DNA of 64,000 nt from Trematomus loennbergii (Eukaryota > Chordata > Actinopteri > Perciformes > Nototheniidae). The stretch lies in the NCBI GenBank assembly GCA_012861695.1, contig JAAOOA010000542.1, positions 156,501 through 220,500 of the forward strand, given 5' to 3'. A program made the translations under genes and the position numbers. The notes below the pieces were generated by a model that was not told where the DNA came from, made no database searches, and saw only the letters and a list, made by a program, of their open reading frames with translations. Below are positions 32,770 through 45,863 of the stretch, one piece after another (the first letter of the stretch is position 1; the number at the start of each line of letters is the position of its first letter).

Positions 32770-34409
32770 ATGACAACACCGAAGAGATCAGTGGAGCGAT
32801 GGACCGATGATGATGTTTCGGCGCTTCTAGATATCTACGCGGACGACGCGATCCAGGCACTTCAGCTCAAGGCAGTTTCCAACGCGAAAATGTATGAGTG
32901 CATTTCGCAGGAGTTAGCGGCCATCGGGATCATTCACGGCGCTAAATCATGCCGGGACAAGATCAAGAAGCTTAAGCAGGACTTCAAAAAATAAAGGACC
33001 ACAACAACAAGAGTGGTAACGGTCGGAAAACCAGCAAGTGGTATGATCGTTTGAATGCTTTGCTTGGCCACAGACCGTCATTCCGCGGCACCGGAGACCA
33101 TCGACTCGAGCACCGGGCGTGGGAGGATGCAATGGCGGGGGAATTGTCCAAGCACGACGACGACGAATTAGGTAAAATATACTACATGCACTGCACTGTT
33201 TTAATCTGCACAATAATGGTCACATATGTACTTCTAAGGCTCGGTAGATCGAGCTAGCCATGCTCGGCTGAATTGGCTAACAGCTAGCTAGCTAATCTCG
33301 GCCGCTATCTCATTTGCTTCACTAACTCATGGCACTAATCGAATGTAAAATATACTACATGCACTTTACTGTTTTAATCTGCACAATACTGGTCTCAGAT
33401 GTACTTTTATTTGCTCGGTAGATTGAGTTAGCAATGCTAGGTTGAATTGGGTAACACTGTTAGCAGGCCACAACATAGCTAGCTAATAACAGCTAGCTAG
33501 CTCACTAGCTATTCTTCCGCTATAAAAACGTTTTGACTTGTGAATAAGTGTGCCATGTTCTGTAATTTGCTTCACTAACTCATGGCACTAATCGTGTGTT
33601 TCAGGCAACGTGGTGTTTCCCCTGGAATTGGAAATCAGTGAGATTTCCCCTCCGGAAATCCACGGTAGTGCCTCCTCATCTCCCGTTCCAACAACCAAAC
33701 GCAAAGGTACATATAAACACACTGTAACTACTCTGGCCTTGAAAGAAGGTTACGCATCGAACTGATGTCCACTAATCACGTTTATTTATTTCTTGGTACA
33801 ATCATGAAACACCGTGAACATACATGTTTACACTTTTCGCGCCCTTTTCACTCTCTCACAAACGTAAACATCCGGGCTAGAGGTCACATGACTTCCGGTA
33901 AGAAAGCTCTTAATCATTTTTTACCAAATAAAATTCTAGCAAGCACAAAACAATAAATAAGGGCACTTTGAGCGTCAGCTATTTGATCCTATCTTATATT
34001 AGCTAGTAAACACATTCCTAGTAAGTTGTAAAACTACTTATTTCTCCTATTAGGAAAGAGGACACGGGATGACCGCTTCCTGGACACCATCACGGCGATG
34101 GATGACCGGCGTGCCTTGGCCAGCACGGAAAATGAGGACCGGCATGCCATGGCCAACAAGGAGATGCACGACGAACGGCTGCTGCATGAACACAAGGCCC
34201 AGGAATCGCAGGACCAGCTCTTAAAGGTGATGGCTGACTCGGCGGCGCGCCAGGTGGAGGCGGCGCGCCAGGTGGAGGTGGCGGCGCTCCAGGTGGAGCA
34301 ACAAAATAGCTTTCAGGCTGGGCTTCTGGGAGTGCTAAGCGAGCTGGTTAAATCCAACAGGCCTCCAATTAAAAAGAAAAAAAAACTTGTCGTCGTTAGT
34401 CAACTATAG
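32770..34409 (+). pseudogene. Harbinger Myb/SANT-like DNA-binding protein
   Basis: Three exons: 32770-33171, 33605-33706 and 34054-34409, with good GT-AG borders. The N-terminal trihelix/Myb-like domain starts MTTPKRSVERWTDDDVSALL and includes KSCRDKIKKLKQDFKK; then SKWYDRLNALLGHRP; the last exon is a charged, probably coiled-coil segment (QVEAARQVEVAALQVEQQ) ending in a KKKKK nuclear-signal-like tail. In this superfamily the Myb-like partner recruits the transposase to the nucleus and DNA ends. A stop at 32992 arises from an A-run that looks one base short; the following codons continue the family pattern in the next frame. Confidence 0.75.
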
Positions 34410-34420
34410 AATGACTTGTT

Positions 34421-34545
34421 GGGAGGCGTGTGGCGCAGTGGCTGAGTGCGTTGGTGTTCGGATCAGGGGAGCACAGGTTCAAACCCCACTGCAGTCAGCA
34501 TGTCGTTGTGTCCCTGGGCAAGACACTTCACCCCAAATTGCCTAC
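34421..34545 (+). mobile_element. tRNA-derived SINE (V-SINE-like core)
   Basis: Pol III A box tggcgcagtgg (34431-34441) and B box ggttcaaaccc (34477-34487) lie in a tRNA-like head, followed by gtgtccctgggcaagacact (34508-34527), which matches my recollection of the conserved central block of vertebrate V-SINEs. It is inserted between the two Harbinger genes, just 3' of the Myb gene stop. Confidence 0.65.
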
Positions 34546-34970
34546 ATCTGGGACAGTCAATTTTGTATTATTGTATATATATATATATATATGCCACTGT
34601 TATTAATAGTGACACCTAACTTTGCACTAAGGTGTGTCTGCTGCTGAGTCTATCCCCACATCTGGGACAGTCAATTTTGTATTAAAGTACATATATATAT
34701 ATGCCACTGTTATTAATAGTGACACCTAACTTTGCACTAAGGTGTGTCTGCTGAGTCTATCCCCACATCTGGGACAGTCAATTTTGTATTAAAGTACATA
34801 TATATATGCACTGTTATTAATATTGACACCTAACTTTGCACTAAGGTGTGTGCTGCTGAGTCTATCCCCCATCTGGGACAGTCATTTTGATTAAAATACA
34901 TATATATATGCCACTGTTATTAATATTGACACCTAACTTAACCTAACGGTGTGTCTGCTGCTGAGCCTAT
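34544..34970. repeat. Minisatellite grown from the SINE tail
   Basis: Four imperfect units of 105-114 bp starting ACATCTGGGACAGTCA or close variants at 34544, 34658, 34765 and 34870. Each contains a (TA)n run and ttattaata.tgacacctaa. The first unit continues directly from the SINE core. Confidence 0.7.
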
Positions 34971-36258
34971 TATTGTTATTTTATATATATATTATATATA
35001 TATATTGCCACTGTTATTATATTGTTTTGATACTACTGACACTTATTGATCTGCTGCTGATAAATAAAAGAGACCTACATGGCGATGTCTTGCGTGTCTT
35101 GCTTATTTCTCCTGACACTTTATCTTTATGGGACCTGTGTAGCATCCTATACATCACATGTAAGTGATTATTCTGATACCATCATGACACCATGACACTG
35201 GCGAAGCTTTTTTATAGTGTCCCCCCATACATGTGGCTTTGAAAAAGATCATTCCATTGTATTTCAAAATGGCGTCCATCAACACAAACACTATTTAAGT
35301 TTGTAATTAACAGTGTTGTGAGTTCAATATTTTAATTAATTATAGTAAGGGAACATAGGAGTTTGTGAACTGAGTTCCTCTCAGGAGGATATATAATAAA
35401 GGTGTTAACTGGTGAGCCTATTTACTGTGCAATACTACAGACATGTTAGTGGTATTATTTTATCTAACTCTTTCCTATGGTCAGACAAATCAGAAGTCAT
35501 TTAAACTTAATTTGAGATTTTTTTTTTTTGTTTCTCAATTGATTTTCCAGAATATGCACCACCTAGGCATAGACTTTATATCACAAATGAATGACATGTA
35601 CTACAGTAATTGATTATATTGATATTGCCTACTCAGATATAGATGTGTATAAAATGAAATCAATTCAAAGTTTCTTGCTGCTTTAATGCAATTCATGGCT
35701 GCAGGGCACACGTCCAAAATCCTTATTCTACAATCATTTAATCAAGACACTTGTGTATATTTTACTTTAATTTGTAATAAACAAAAAAATATGAATGGTT
35801 GTCATCATTGCTCAGTATTACTTAGCTATTTTAAAGTACTTAAAAACTATTATAAATATTGAAAAGTCATGACTGATGAAGTGCATTGTTCTGCTGACAG
35901 TATTTCTACTCAGTATTTCACCTGTATGGTGCGGTCCTGGGCGACAACACACAGTGAAGATGATCTGCTGCACGTACGTAGTTCTTCAGGTGTGTATGCT
36001 TAACATGTATGTATTTATCACAGTAAAGATGGTATCCAAAAGCTTTTTTAAGAGCCTTCAACCTCATCCCATTGTCTTTAACACACATTCAACATAATAA
36101 TATACTCATTAATATACAAATATACAGTATGAGTACTGTTTTGATACTGACATTTTATCTTTGCACTAAGGTGTGTATGCACTATTGTAATTTTGTCTGT
36201 TGACTGGGGTAAATAAAAGAGAGAACCAAAAGTACAAAAGATCAGCTTTATTGTCAAT

Positions 36259-37663
36259 TTACATGTTCAGATGCGTCATAAGAGCTGTGCGCGTGTCTTG
36301 CCCCCCAGCCTCAACAATGTCTGGCGCTGGCCCATCAAGCTGGGTCGCCGGTAAGGCAGTCCATTCCTCCCTGTACTCATCACCACGACGCTCACATAGG
36401 TTATGCAATACGCAACATGCTGCCACCTGGATTTTGATGTTGTCCATGTTGCAGTCGTTTCGCTTCATCAAGCACCGCCATCTGCCCTTCAGTCTGCCAA
36501 AAGCGTTCTCCACCACCACTCGTGCTCGGCTTGTTTTGCGGTTGTACACATGTTGCTGGGGTGTGAGCCTTCCTTGGAAAGGTTTCATCAGCCATCTTTG
36601 CAGGGGGTAGGCTGAGTCACCAAGGATATAGTAACCCACATCATGTCCACCAATATTCTTTGTTACATGAGGAAGTAGACCACCTCTATCCACACAACTA
36701 ACCAGTGATGACAAGCTGAACACTCTGCTATCATGCATGCTCCCTGGTAAGCCAACAAAAACACTCCAAAAGAGGCCTTACCATCCACAACACCCTGCAG
36801 GATGACCGAGTGCCAGCCTTTGCGGTTGAAATACTCGTTGTGGTATTCCTCTGGTCTCAGAATAGGGATGTGTGATCCATCTACTGCACCTACACACTGT
36901 GGCACACCCCATCTGCCCTCAAAATATAACGCCATCTCCTCTAACTTCTCAGAGTTCGGCCATGGCATGAACTCAGGAAGGAGTAGCTCACAACAGCGGA
37001 ACAGAACTCCTGCACACAGCAACACACCGTAGATCTGCCGACTCCAAACAAATGAGAGATGGTCCTGTACTCAGAGTTGGTCGCAAGTTTCCACAGTGCT
37101 ATGGCGATTTTTTTAGGCACGGGTACACACTCCCGGTAGTTGGTGTTGCGTCTCCCCAACGTTGCTTCCAGGCGCATACAGAGCAGTTGAAAAGAGCACT
37201 TGGACATTCGGAAATCTTTGATCCACTGCTCATCGGTGTACGTTGGCACCACCTTTTCCCACCAGGCCGACGTTCTATTGTTCACCCAGAGAAAGCGCGG
37301 GACACGACGCGTTCCATAGTATTCGCATATCTGGAACACATACAAAGACACAAATTAGCCCTACATAACTCCATAAATCCTACATTAGATAGTATTAATG
37401 TGATTTACTGAACGTACCATTGCTGTTCTTTGGGCGTGATAACGGTCATCCTCCTCAGCTGTCCTACGACGAAACATGTCCAGAGCGTGTGCTTGTCGCC
37501 GTCCAGTCCTTTTGTTAAGGCTTCTTAACCGCCTTCGCCTCCGAATCAGCATTGCTATTGCATTTGAATGGTCGTGTATTTGTGGCTGAGTTATTGGCTT
37601 AAATAACTCAGTTACGAAGCTGTGTAACACGAGCACCAAAACCACAACTTCAGTCAACTCCAT
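36259..37663 (-). pseudogene. Harbinger DDE transposase
   Basis: Exon 1 runs from ATG 37663 to 37418 (MELTEVVVLVLVLHSFV, then a basic RRRRRLRSLNKRTGRR segment), exon 2 from 37330 down to the stop at 36259. The N-terminal helix-turn-helix-like part includes ALWKLATNSEYRTISHLFGV. The catalytic part includes CVGAVDGSHIPI (first Asp), YYILGDSAYPL (second Asp) and VVVENAFGRLKGRWRCL (Glu), the DDE_Tnp_4 layout. Frame shifts near 36985 and in a T-run near 36758 split it into three ORFs. It would cut and rejoin the element ends. Confidence 0.8.
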
Positions 37664-37989
37664 AGCGTGTCTGACTGAGGTCGGAAGGTAAACAGAAGCA
37701 TACAGCGGAAGCGGAAGTTTTTTTTCTTCTTCTCTCGGTTTTTTGGCGGATTGCAACTTTAAGGTGCATACCGCCACCTACTGTACTCGCCGTGAAGTTG
37801 TTTGCAGCCTGCCAGGAAAAGCTAAGCAGAAGAAGAAGAAGTGACGTCAGCGGCTCATTTGCCTAATCCACCCCAGGAACTCATTTTGGTGTGAACGCGA
37901 TCTGCTTTAGTTCGTCAGAACTAAAAGAACTCTCATGAACTAAAGTTCTCAGGAACTACTGTGGGAAAAGTACTTGGTGTGAACGCGCC

Positions 37990-39515
37990 TAATCAGATTA
38001 TGAATGAACAGTATGAAATTCATCAACATTGAAATGTATTTTATTATCAAAATAATATTTAACTGTTATTAAAACAAGCTTGCTCTGTTGTCTCACTGAA
38101 AGAATAACTTTTACCACGTTTTTACAGACAATATTGAGAGATAAATAGCAGTTCTCACTATGCGTTAAATATCTTTGCCTTCAATACCTTAAATTAGAAA
38201 GCTGACAGTCATATTGCTTGTTAACATCTAAATGTAACCCTTTGCATGGAAAAAACCCTCAACTTCACTGATGTGTAGGTGATCTAGTATTTAGTATTGT
38301 TTAATGGAATGTATATCAGTGTATTAAAGTCAATACTTCATTTATTTAAACCAATATCTTTCTTGATCTTTGTACAGTATGAAAAAGAGTATTTGTACCT
38401 GTGCTGAAGTTCACTGCTGTGAGGAGTCCAGTTCTGTCTCTCACTCTCTGGTCCAGCCTGTCTGCATCACCTGGACACTTTAAACAAACAGATATATATG
38501 TAAAGAACCATGTGTACAAACAATATAACTTATTATCTTCTGTTGAACATATTGGATTGTGTATTGTCCGAGTCAGGGTGCTTTTTATTTTACTGTAACT
38601 TTGGAAGTTGTGTTACCAATGCTTACTATTTATTTGATACCAATTTGGTAATACAATTAATAAAAACAACAAGGTTTGGGTTTGTTCTTCAGATGACTGT
38701 GACGTTAACGTGTAAGCTCAATAATGAACTCCAGCTCAACCATCCATATTGTAATATCGAAGTAATCATCTTGAAATATGACATTAATAATTGTAATATA
38801 CACACATCTTATTGTGAGGTTGATTTCACATACACTACTTCGACGTTAGCTTGTCTACATACTCGAGCATAGCCAATTTAAATTAACCTTAGCGATGCAT
38901 ACAGTTACTACCTACATAATAACATATCTCTCTAAGTTACAAGGATGACCTTATTTATCAACCTCAAACAGAAGCCGTTTGTTCTACAGTATTATCCACT
39001 TAACGCTTAACACTTGTCTATGTTTTAACCTTTATATATACGTCTATGGTTTTAACTTGGAGGCTACGATTAGCATCGTTAGCACCGATGTAGCTACCAC
39101 TCGCTTACACACTAACACATTCATTACGTAGCTGATTAAAATCATAAACACATAAATAAAGTACTCGAATTTCACTTACCGCAAAACCGCATTCATGCAC
39201 CGTCTGTTTTAACCGCAGAGCGAGTCACAATAGTCCGATATATAAGCATGAAGAACAAACAAACACGGCCGGGGTCAAGTTGTGTTCCCTGGATGAACTG
39301 AGCAGGCAGAGTTCCTGTAGCTTCACGGAGCAGCTAGCAGAGAGACAAGAAGCTAACAGCAGCAGTGACTTGACAGAGCTGTTTTTTTCTGCTGTGAAAT
39401 TGGGCATTTTAACATGGGGGTCTATGGAAATTGCTCCTTTCTGCAGTCAGCGCCTATCGGCCAATATATGAACTGCAGTTTGTGGCACTTCCGCATTGGC
39501 GTCCCGGCTCTTCCC
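37990..39515 (-). other. Spacer with possible minus-strand exons
   Basis: AT-rich. On the minus strand a TATA-like segment near 39237-39244 precedes a GT donor at 39179-39178, and 38399-38470 is a 72-nt exon-like stretch with AG and GT borders that stays open. This may be a small repeat-derived unit. Nothing else is identifiable. Confidence 0.25.
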
Positions 39516-39997
39516 CAGAGTTTGCCGCTTGATTGCAACCAAAGGTCAAGAAAACACAGTTTACTGCAGGTCCCAATAAATAATGTGTTTTAATAAAGAG
39601 AACAGGCAGTAAAACTGTGAGCTCTGTCACTCCCCACAGCCTGAAACTCAACCCAGAATGCATTTCTCACACAAAGACACTTATCAAAGTACTAAAAACA
39701 TGAATTAATATTTTGATATAACAGTTCTGGCCTGAAATTCTAATTCCCTTGAGAGAAACTAATAATTGATTCATGGACAAAGTTTGTCTTTTGTTATATT
39801 TAATAAAGTAAAAAAGAAAGTCAATATACAAATGAAATCGATCTAAAATTCAGGAACAGAGCTACTTCATCCTCAGAGGATACAGAAGTTCTGCTTACAG
39901 TCTCACTATAAAGTAGAGAGAAAATATCCAACTGGTCCCACCCATAAATTCTCTTAGGCATCATCTAAACATCCCATCATTAAACCATTAAACTCCT
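39516..39997. repeat. Left edge of NLR tandem unit B
   Basis: 39516-39918 matches 62727-63126 (start of unit C), and 39919 onward also matches position 1 onward (unit A). Similarity to C begins around GCTT.ATTGCAACCAAAGG, marking the duplication breakpoint. This is the 3' flank of NLR copy B. Confidence 0.7.
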
Positions 39998-40893
39998 TTA
40001 ACCTGTTAAGCGACCCCGGTACCGACGCCCTCCCACAACATCTTGCAGGAAACAGTGTCTGAGGGCATCTTAATATTTATTAATATCATCTAACTGATCG
40101 TTTTTGTCAAAATAAAACCCACAATGCTAACGCTGAGCCTCTGAATTAGCAACAAACGAAAAATGCTAACAGATTACTGCACCGAAATTCACTCACAAAA
40201 CCGTATTATTTATCTTTTCTGCACATCCATGACATCGTTTCACATCGTGAGATGACACAGAATCGATGGGTGCATACATTATCACTCCATGATACGAACT
40301 CGCGACTTTATAAACAAAAACAGACATCAAAACATGTGGCGCTAGGTAGCTAAAAACGCTAACATGGCTCACCTGTGTCTTTGTCTGGTCAAAAGTGGTC
40401 TTCAATGGCATTAAAACGCTAAAAACGCTGCTGAAGTTAATCCATAGGTTAATCCGATGTGTCTGTGTCCCTTTGAAATGATTTCTGATAATCCATGAGC
40501 AATAAACCTGCTTTTCCGTTTCCAGATGTCAGAGCTACAGGATAGGTTCTTGAATCAATCTTGATACAGGGTACTTATTATATGTTGTACTTTGGATTCC
40601 TAAAGCTTTTAGTCTACTAACCATCATCCAAGGGTAGTTTTCACTATAAGTAAAACATAATTTTGGACGGACACTATAATTTACAGTTTTACTATGTTTC
40701 AATCTGAATTTCTTAAAAAAAATACATTTATATTGTTCTGACTTTTCTACATCCAACTCACAGGTTTATCATTACTTTGAGAAAATAATTAATTAATTTA
40801 ACCCTTTTAGAAGGGAAGATATGGTCATTTGTTCTGGGAATGTCATTTTCGAGCCTGAGACCTGAAAAACAGGCTCAGGGCTTAACAGGTTAA
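39998..40893. mobile_element. TTAA-flanked MITE, family 1, copy 3 (internally deleted)
   Basis: Same termini and TTAA duplication as 80-1251 but only 896 bp. It lacks material near 40085 and about 270 bp near 40550 relative to copy 1. It occupies the same unit position as copy 1. Confidence 0.75.
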
Positions 40894-41123
40894 CCATTTG
40901 CAAATCCATAATTTCACATGACACACCACAAACAAATAATGTAACCATGTTCAATTAGGAGAATAATAAATATGCGTACCATAAATGAATAATCTATAGT
41001 ACCTCCAGAACAAAAAGTCATGGATGTAAACGGATCCCATCATACACAGAGTCAGTATGTAATGATCGTTAGAGATAGATCAGTTATTCCCTGATTGGCA
41101 GATTCCACCCCACTGACGGAGGG

Positions 41124-41400
41124 TCACCATATTTCAAACTTCTTGTCTTCTCAAAGGATGTCCTGTCCACAATTTGTTCCCGAACAGTCTAGAAAAATCC
41201 AAAAGCAGAGAGCAGACATCAGTCAGAACAATACGTTGAATAGCAGTTTTATAATGATGAATGATTCCTCTGAGAGCCTACGAGTACAAATGCTGCAGTA
41301 ATTATGGTTTTCTCACCGCACAGAGTGAATGGAGGGGTTGATGGAGACCAGTTGGAGTAAGAGGTCAGTCGAAGCATCAGTGATGTTGTTGTGGCTCAGA
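41124..41400 (-). pseudogene. NLR B terminal and single-LRR exons
   Basis: 41317-41400 (84 nt) is intact. 41124-41188 is 65 nt against 67 in copy A: a T-run of three is two bases and a T-run of four is three, which removes the FEIW end from frame. Confidence 0.65.
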
Positions 41401-41688
41401 CTGTAACACAAACACAAACAGAGGAACTTTTAATGTAATACATCGGCTGGGCAGTATAGGTACAGTCCAAACAAACATTATGTTCACTATGTTCATGTTA
41501 TGTCACTTTCTGACACCGCCGTATGACTGCCTGAGTTCTGATTACAGCGTATCTTCAGACTGATTTTGTACAACAGGTTTCAGTCAACAAAGCCCTGAAT
41601 CAATGATCAGACACAGAGAGATTCACACCCCAAACTAATGATGACCTCCACTAAAACCTATTTTCCACATGACACCTTTGCCACTCAC

Positions 41689-41988
41689 TCGAGGACTTGC
41701 ACTTTGTGCAGCTGCGCGCTGAGTGTGAGCAGCAGCTGGTCAGTGAGCTGACAGTGACTGAGGTCCAGCTCTGTCAGCTCTTCAGAGAAGTCCAGCATCA
41801 GGGCCAAGGCTGCACAGGCCCTCTGATCCAGTGAGCTGTGACTGAGGTCCAGCTCTCCCTCCAGGGCTTTGCAGAGGGACACTGCCCGTCCCACTGTGTC
41901 CCTCTCACTGTTCACAGGAACCAGGGACACCAGCTGCAGGAGGACAGCTTTACTGGCTCTGAACAGGAGACACAGAGCAAAGAGCAAA
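41689..41988 (-). CDS. NLR B two-LRR exon, 100 codons, intact
   Basis: 300 nt with acceptor CATCAG and donor GTGAGT, same protein as 2063-2362: two LRR cores LDLSHSSL and LDLSHCQL. Confidence 0.8.
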
Positions 41989-42053
41989 CTGATGTGATGC
42001 AGAAAGATGTATAGAAACAGCTTCTTCTCTGGTTTGTTTAGTGGTCTTCGTAC

Positions 42054-44044
42054 CTGAGTTTTACTTTGTGTAAGACAGGAAACAGCAGGTCTAATCCGCT
42101 GTCCTGAACCTCACAGTCCTGCAGGATGAGCTGTGTTCCCGTCTGCTGCGTCTCAGGATGGTGGAGACGGCCCTGCAGTCTTCAGCCGTCAGACGGAGAG
42201 TGTCACTCTGATCTTCCTCAGGCAGCTCCACACAGGAGGAGCAGGACAGATCCAGCCTGTGCTGCACAGTCCTGAGCAGAGACTCTGCGGCCCCCTGCTG
42301 GGCATCAGAGGCAGCGCAGCCGTGGACCATCCTCAGCAGCAGGTTCCTGTCAACACTGGGAGAACATTTAACAATTAAACAAACCACTTATCCATAAAGC
42401 TTCATTGACTGAGAAAATGTTTTTTAATTATAATTATGTTTCTCATCAACTTGGGTCTTATTGCAGTTTTGTCCTTAATTTCTCTCAGTAATAGAACATA
42501 GTGCTTATCACATTAATAATAGATCAAAAGGTTGGAAAACAGATGTCCAGCTAAGAAGAGAACATGTTTTTATTGCTGTTGGTTTGCTTTTCAAAAATGT
42601 GCCTCTTTAACATCGAAAGATAAGTGGCTGAAAGTGTTGTGCTGTTCCACCCTGCTGTTTCCATTCACTGATATTGGTGTTTGACGGATGGTAAAGTGCT
42701 GGGCCGAGATCAATACACGTTTAGAACTATATTTGTCCGACCTGAGCTGAGAAACTTTGTCCAGGTTCCAGAGGATGGACTGTGTTTCCCATGCTGGTAT
42801 GGAGGTCCACAGGAGGTTCAGTTTGACTCCATCACTGTGTGCGAGGGTGTAGAGCAGAGCATCACAGTCCACTGGTGACATCTCTCTGCAGGTCAGGTTG
42901 ATCACATGATCCAAGGACCTCAGTAAACTGGGTATAATGGAACTGGCTCGAGCTTTGTAAATCTCCCTGATAGCAGTCAACACAAAGCTGGGACAGGGCC
43001 TGAAAGAGTTTGAATGAACACACTTTAGTAAAAGAAGTAACTAAATGTATTTAAATATAAAACAGGATAAACGACTCTATTGATGACCTTTTAAACACAA
43101 TCCTGTCCAGGTAGGGAAGCAGACGTGTGACGTTCTCCTGTAAGAAGGTTCTTCCTCATGTTCACAGTGAGGGTCTGAGCTGATGGATGCTGCAGTAGAA
43201 GATGGAGAAGCTCCCAGTTCAGAGAGAAGGGGTCAGGTCTCCTCCTAACTTACTCAAGAAGGACCAGGTCAAGTCCTCATCCTGGAGTTCATGGAGCAGG
43301 GAGAGTAGCTGCTGGACATTCTTCTCACTCAGTCTGCAGGAAACAGTGTATGAATATATGTGAACATTAATATCATCTGCATGAATCATTGTGAGTGTAT
43401 GAGGCTCCAGAGAGACTGTTACTTGATTTTGAGAGGGCCCTCATGGAGCAGCAGTGGTGTGAGACCCAGAGCAGGAACACAGACCTCAGTCAGGTCTAAC
43501 TGTCTCACTGCCCAGTATCTCAGCAGGGAAGCCAAGCTACTGACAACCTTCAACAACACTCTGTGTGATGGTTGGGCGGTCTGAGGGGAGAGAGAAAGCT
43601 CTTCAACAGTCACCTGACAGACCCTCCCCATCTCCTCACCCAGCCACCCAGCAGCAAGGCCATGTCGTTAGAAAGCCTGGAAACAAAGAAAGAGAATTGT
43701 ACCATCATTTACCTTTATCCCCAACTGAACATTCAAAGAAATGGCATGATAACAATAAAAGAGTAACTGTTTAAATGCGCACTTGAGACTGTGTAGTTGT
43801 GTTGTTCGTCTGAAGAGAGCAAAGGCTCCCTTGACAGACATCTTTCTGGGTTTGAGGATGAGATCCATTAGAGCCACACAGCTGGAGAACTCTCCCCACA
43901 GACAGGCAGGTTTTCCTGGGTAACTCTCCTGATAGCAGCAGGGTGAACCCTGAGAGCTGCAGCAGAGAGGCCAACCTCTCAGCCTCCTCTCTGGATCTGA
44001 CAGAGATGAACGTACACACTCTCTGGAAGAACTCTGGACCACAG
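42054..44044 (-). pseudogene. NLR B LRR-type exon block (five exons)
   Basis: Exons 42054-42346, 42742-42999, 43088-43333, 43423-43676 and 43783-44044. 42742-42999 is 86 codons and keeps its frame (QREMSPVDC-like: CREMSPVDCDALLYTLAHS). 42054-42346 loses one C in the RRSRRGTQLI region. 43423-43676 and 43783-44044 differ from copy A by 1-2 nt. Splice borders are conserved between copies. Confidence 0.65.
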
Positions 44045-44355
44045 CTGAAACACAACAATATGGATGAACAGTGAGAAGGCAAAGCTCAAGTACAATAAAT
44101 GCTGCACTGCCAACCATCTATCTGCAAGGTCTTTAATCAAGAATGACATTTAAAGGAAATCAAATAGGATGAATTAGTAAGTGCATGTGTTATTCCATGT
44201 GATAAAGCATTGCTCTGTCTGTTGTGCTAATTCATTACTAAACTGAAACATGATTTATCTACAGAATATCCATTTATACATTTCAGTTACTAGATCTTTC
44301 TAACAAACCTTTCTGAGGAATCCATTTCATATTATAAATATAGAGTATGACTGAC

Positions 44356-44787
44356 CTGAGCTGTGAGATATAAGGCAGACACTGCAGCAAAGTCCTCACT
44401 TCACTCTCTTCATCTGAGCAGCCTGTCAGCTTCACTTGTTTCTTCTCTGGTTGGAGTCTCAGCACTTCCAGCAGGATGGAGCTCTTTCTCTCTGAGAGGT
44501 CTATGGTCCAGACTGCAGGAACTGACTGGAGAACAGACTGTAATGATGGAAGGACACTCAGACCTGTTCAGTCTCATAGTCCTTCAGATGGGAGTACAGA
44601 TCCAGCAGGAAACCACCTGATCTTCTTCTTCATCATCATCAATATGTCAGTAAAAGGGAATGTTGGATATGTGCACACTGATGATAACAGCTCCAGTGTC
44701 TTCTCTCCTGTCTGCTGCTCTCTCTCTGCTGCTGCACAGAACAGAGTCCCAAAGAACTTGAGTTCACCTGAGTCTCCAATCCAGAAA
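44356..44787 (-). pseudogene. NLR B repeat-module exon 3
   Basis: 432 nt with intact splice borders and the shared module core. A T missing near 44569 and another change in the linker near 44620 shift the frame internally. It is the counterpart of copy A modules 5-7. Confidence 0.6.
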
Positions 44788-45863
44788 CTGGAACGAGAAT
44801 TGAACAGTTTGTTATCAGATGATGTCAACAGCAGAGAAAGACTCTGATAGGGAGTGTTTCTGCTAAATGTCTACAAATACCTGCCATTGAGCATAACACA
44901 GTAAACTCAATTAACCTCATATTGAAGTAACTATGCTGTTAACAGGATTATATTTGATTTTGGAAAGCTTTCAGTAAATGAACCTTTCACAACATGTGTC
45001 ATCACTTAGCTCTTCTACTGACTCACAACACAGACACTAATCCTGTTCCTCAAATCACTTCTTATTTGCTTCCCAGTGATTCTGTTCACCTGAGGGGATT
45101 TTACTTTGTGAATGAGTTTTGTATGTAAAATGATATTCCCAATATAATAATGTAAAAAGTGGAACAACAACATCGAGAGTCACTATCATGTAGAGAGAGA
45201 TCACATCATGAAATTGTTCACTTTGCTCCTGAGATAATACACATGTGAATTAGAGTTTAGTAACACCTCCTCTGTCTCTGATGACTTTAAGTTAGGATTG
45301 TTCATGTGTCTGAAATATTTATTTGAAGCTCACTATACAGTCTTTAGAAGTTTCATTAGTGTCAGTCAAGTTTCATCTAGTATCCATCAAAGAGGTAGAT
45401 GAATGTAGTATTACTTGTTGAGACTTTATACTTTTAATTGCACTTTGATTAAATTAAAAGAGATGCAACCTCTTCTATCTGAAATAACATTTGTTTTTGT
45501 TACAACTGATTATTGATAAGCTGCAGAGATGATATAAAACGCTGATAGCATTTTTATCAGCAAGTTTATTTCTGTTTGCATATGTTTTTATTCCTGAATG
45601 AGGCATGAGCATGATGGTGCTGCTGTCTCAGAGCTTAAGTTCTCTCATTATGATTCACATCATTTCATTATTCTCAAACAGGTAGAAGACTGTGGTTTTA
45701 AATAATGACTGAACTGGGAAATGTTATTCATCTACATCATGTTCAGAAGTGAAGGACTATTGTCTCTTTCTGAAACACTGCCCACAATCAGATGTAATTC
45801 ATTTTTTTATTTCTTAAGAAATCCACATTATATCATAAAATATACATGATCTGTCTGACTGAC

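Larger units (their letters stand above)
32460..37989. mobile_element. PIF/Harbinger DNA transposon, two genes
   Basis: 5.53 kb with long terminal inverted repeats: GGTGCGTTTCACACC on the left, GGCGCGTTCACACC on the complement of the right, both continuing into an ACTTTTCCCACA-GTAGTTC block. TTA precedes it and TAA follows, close to the TWA target of this superfamily. It carries a plus-strand Myb-like gene and a minus-strand DDE transposase, the standard Harbinger pair. Each gene has one or two single-base breaks. A SINE and a minisatellite sit between the genes. Confidence 0.85.

Noticed and set aside
34431..34500. Functional tRNA gene
   Set aside because: Only the A and B boxes are tRNA-like, the cloverleaf does not close, and the SINE core follows directly.
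36721..36790. 38-nt GT-AG 'intron' in the Harbinger transposase (gtaagg...accag)
   Set aside because: Too short for a vertebrate intron; a one-base slip in the T-run explains the frame change more simply.
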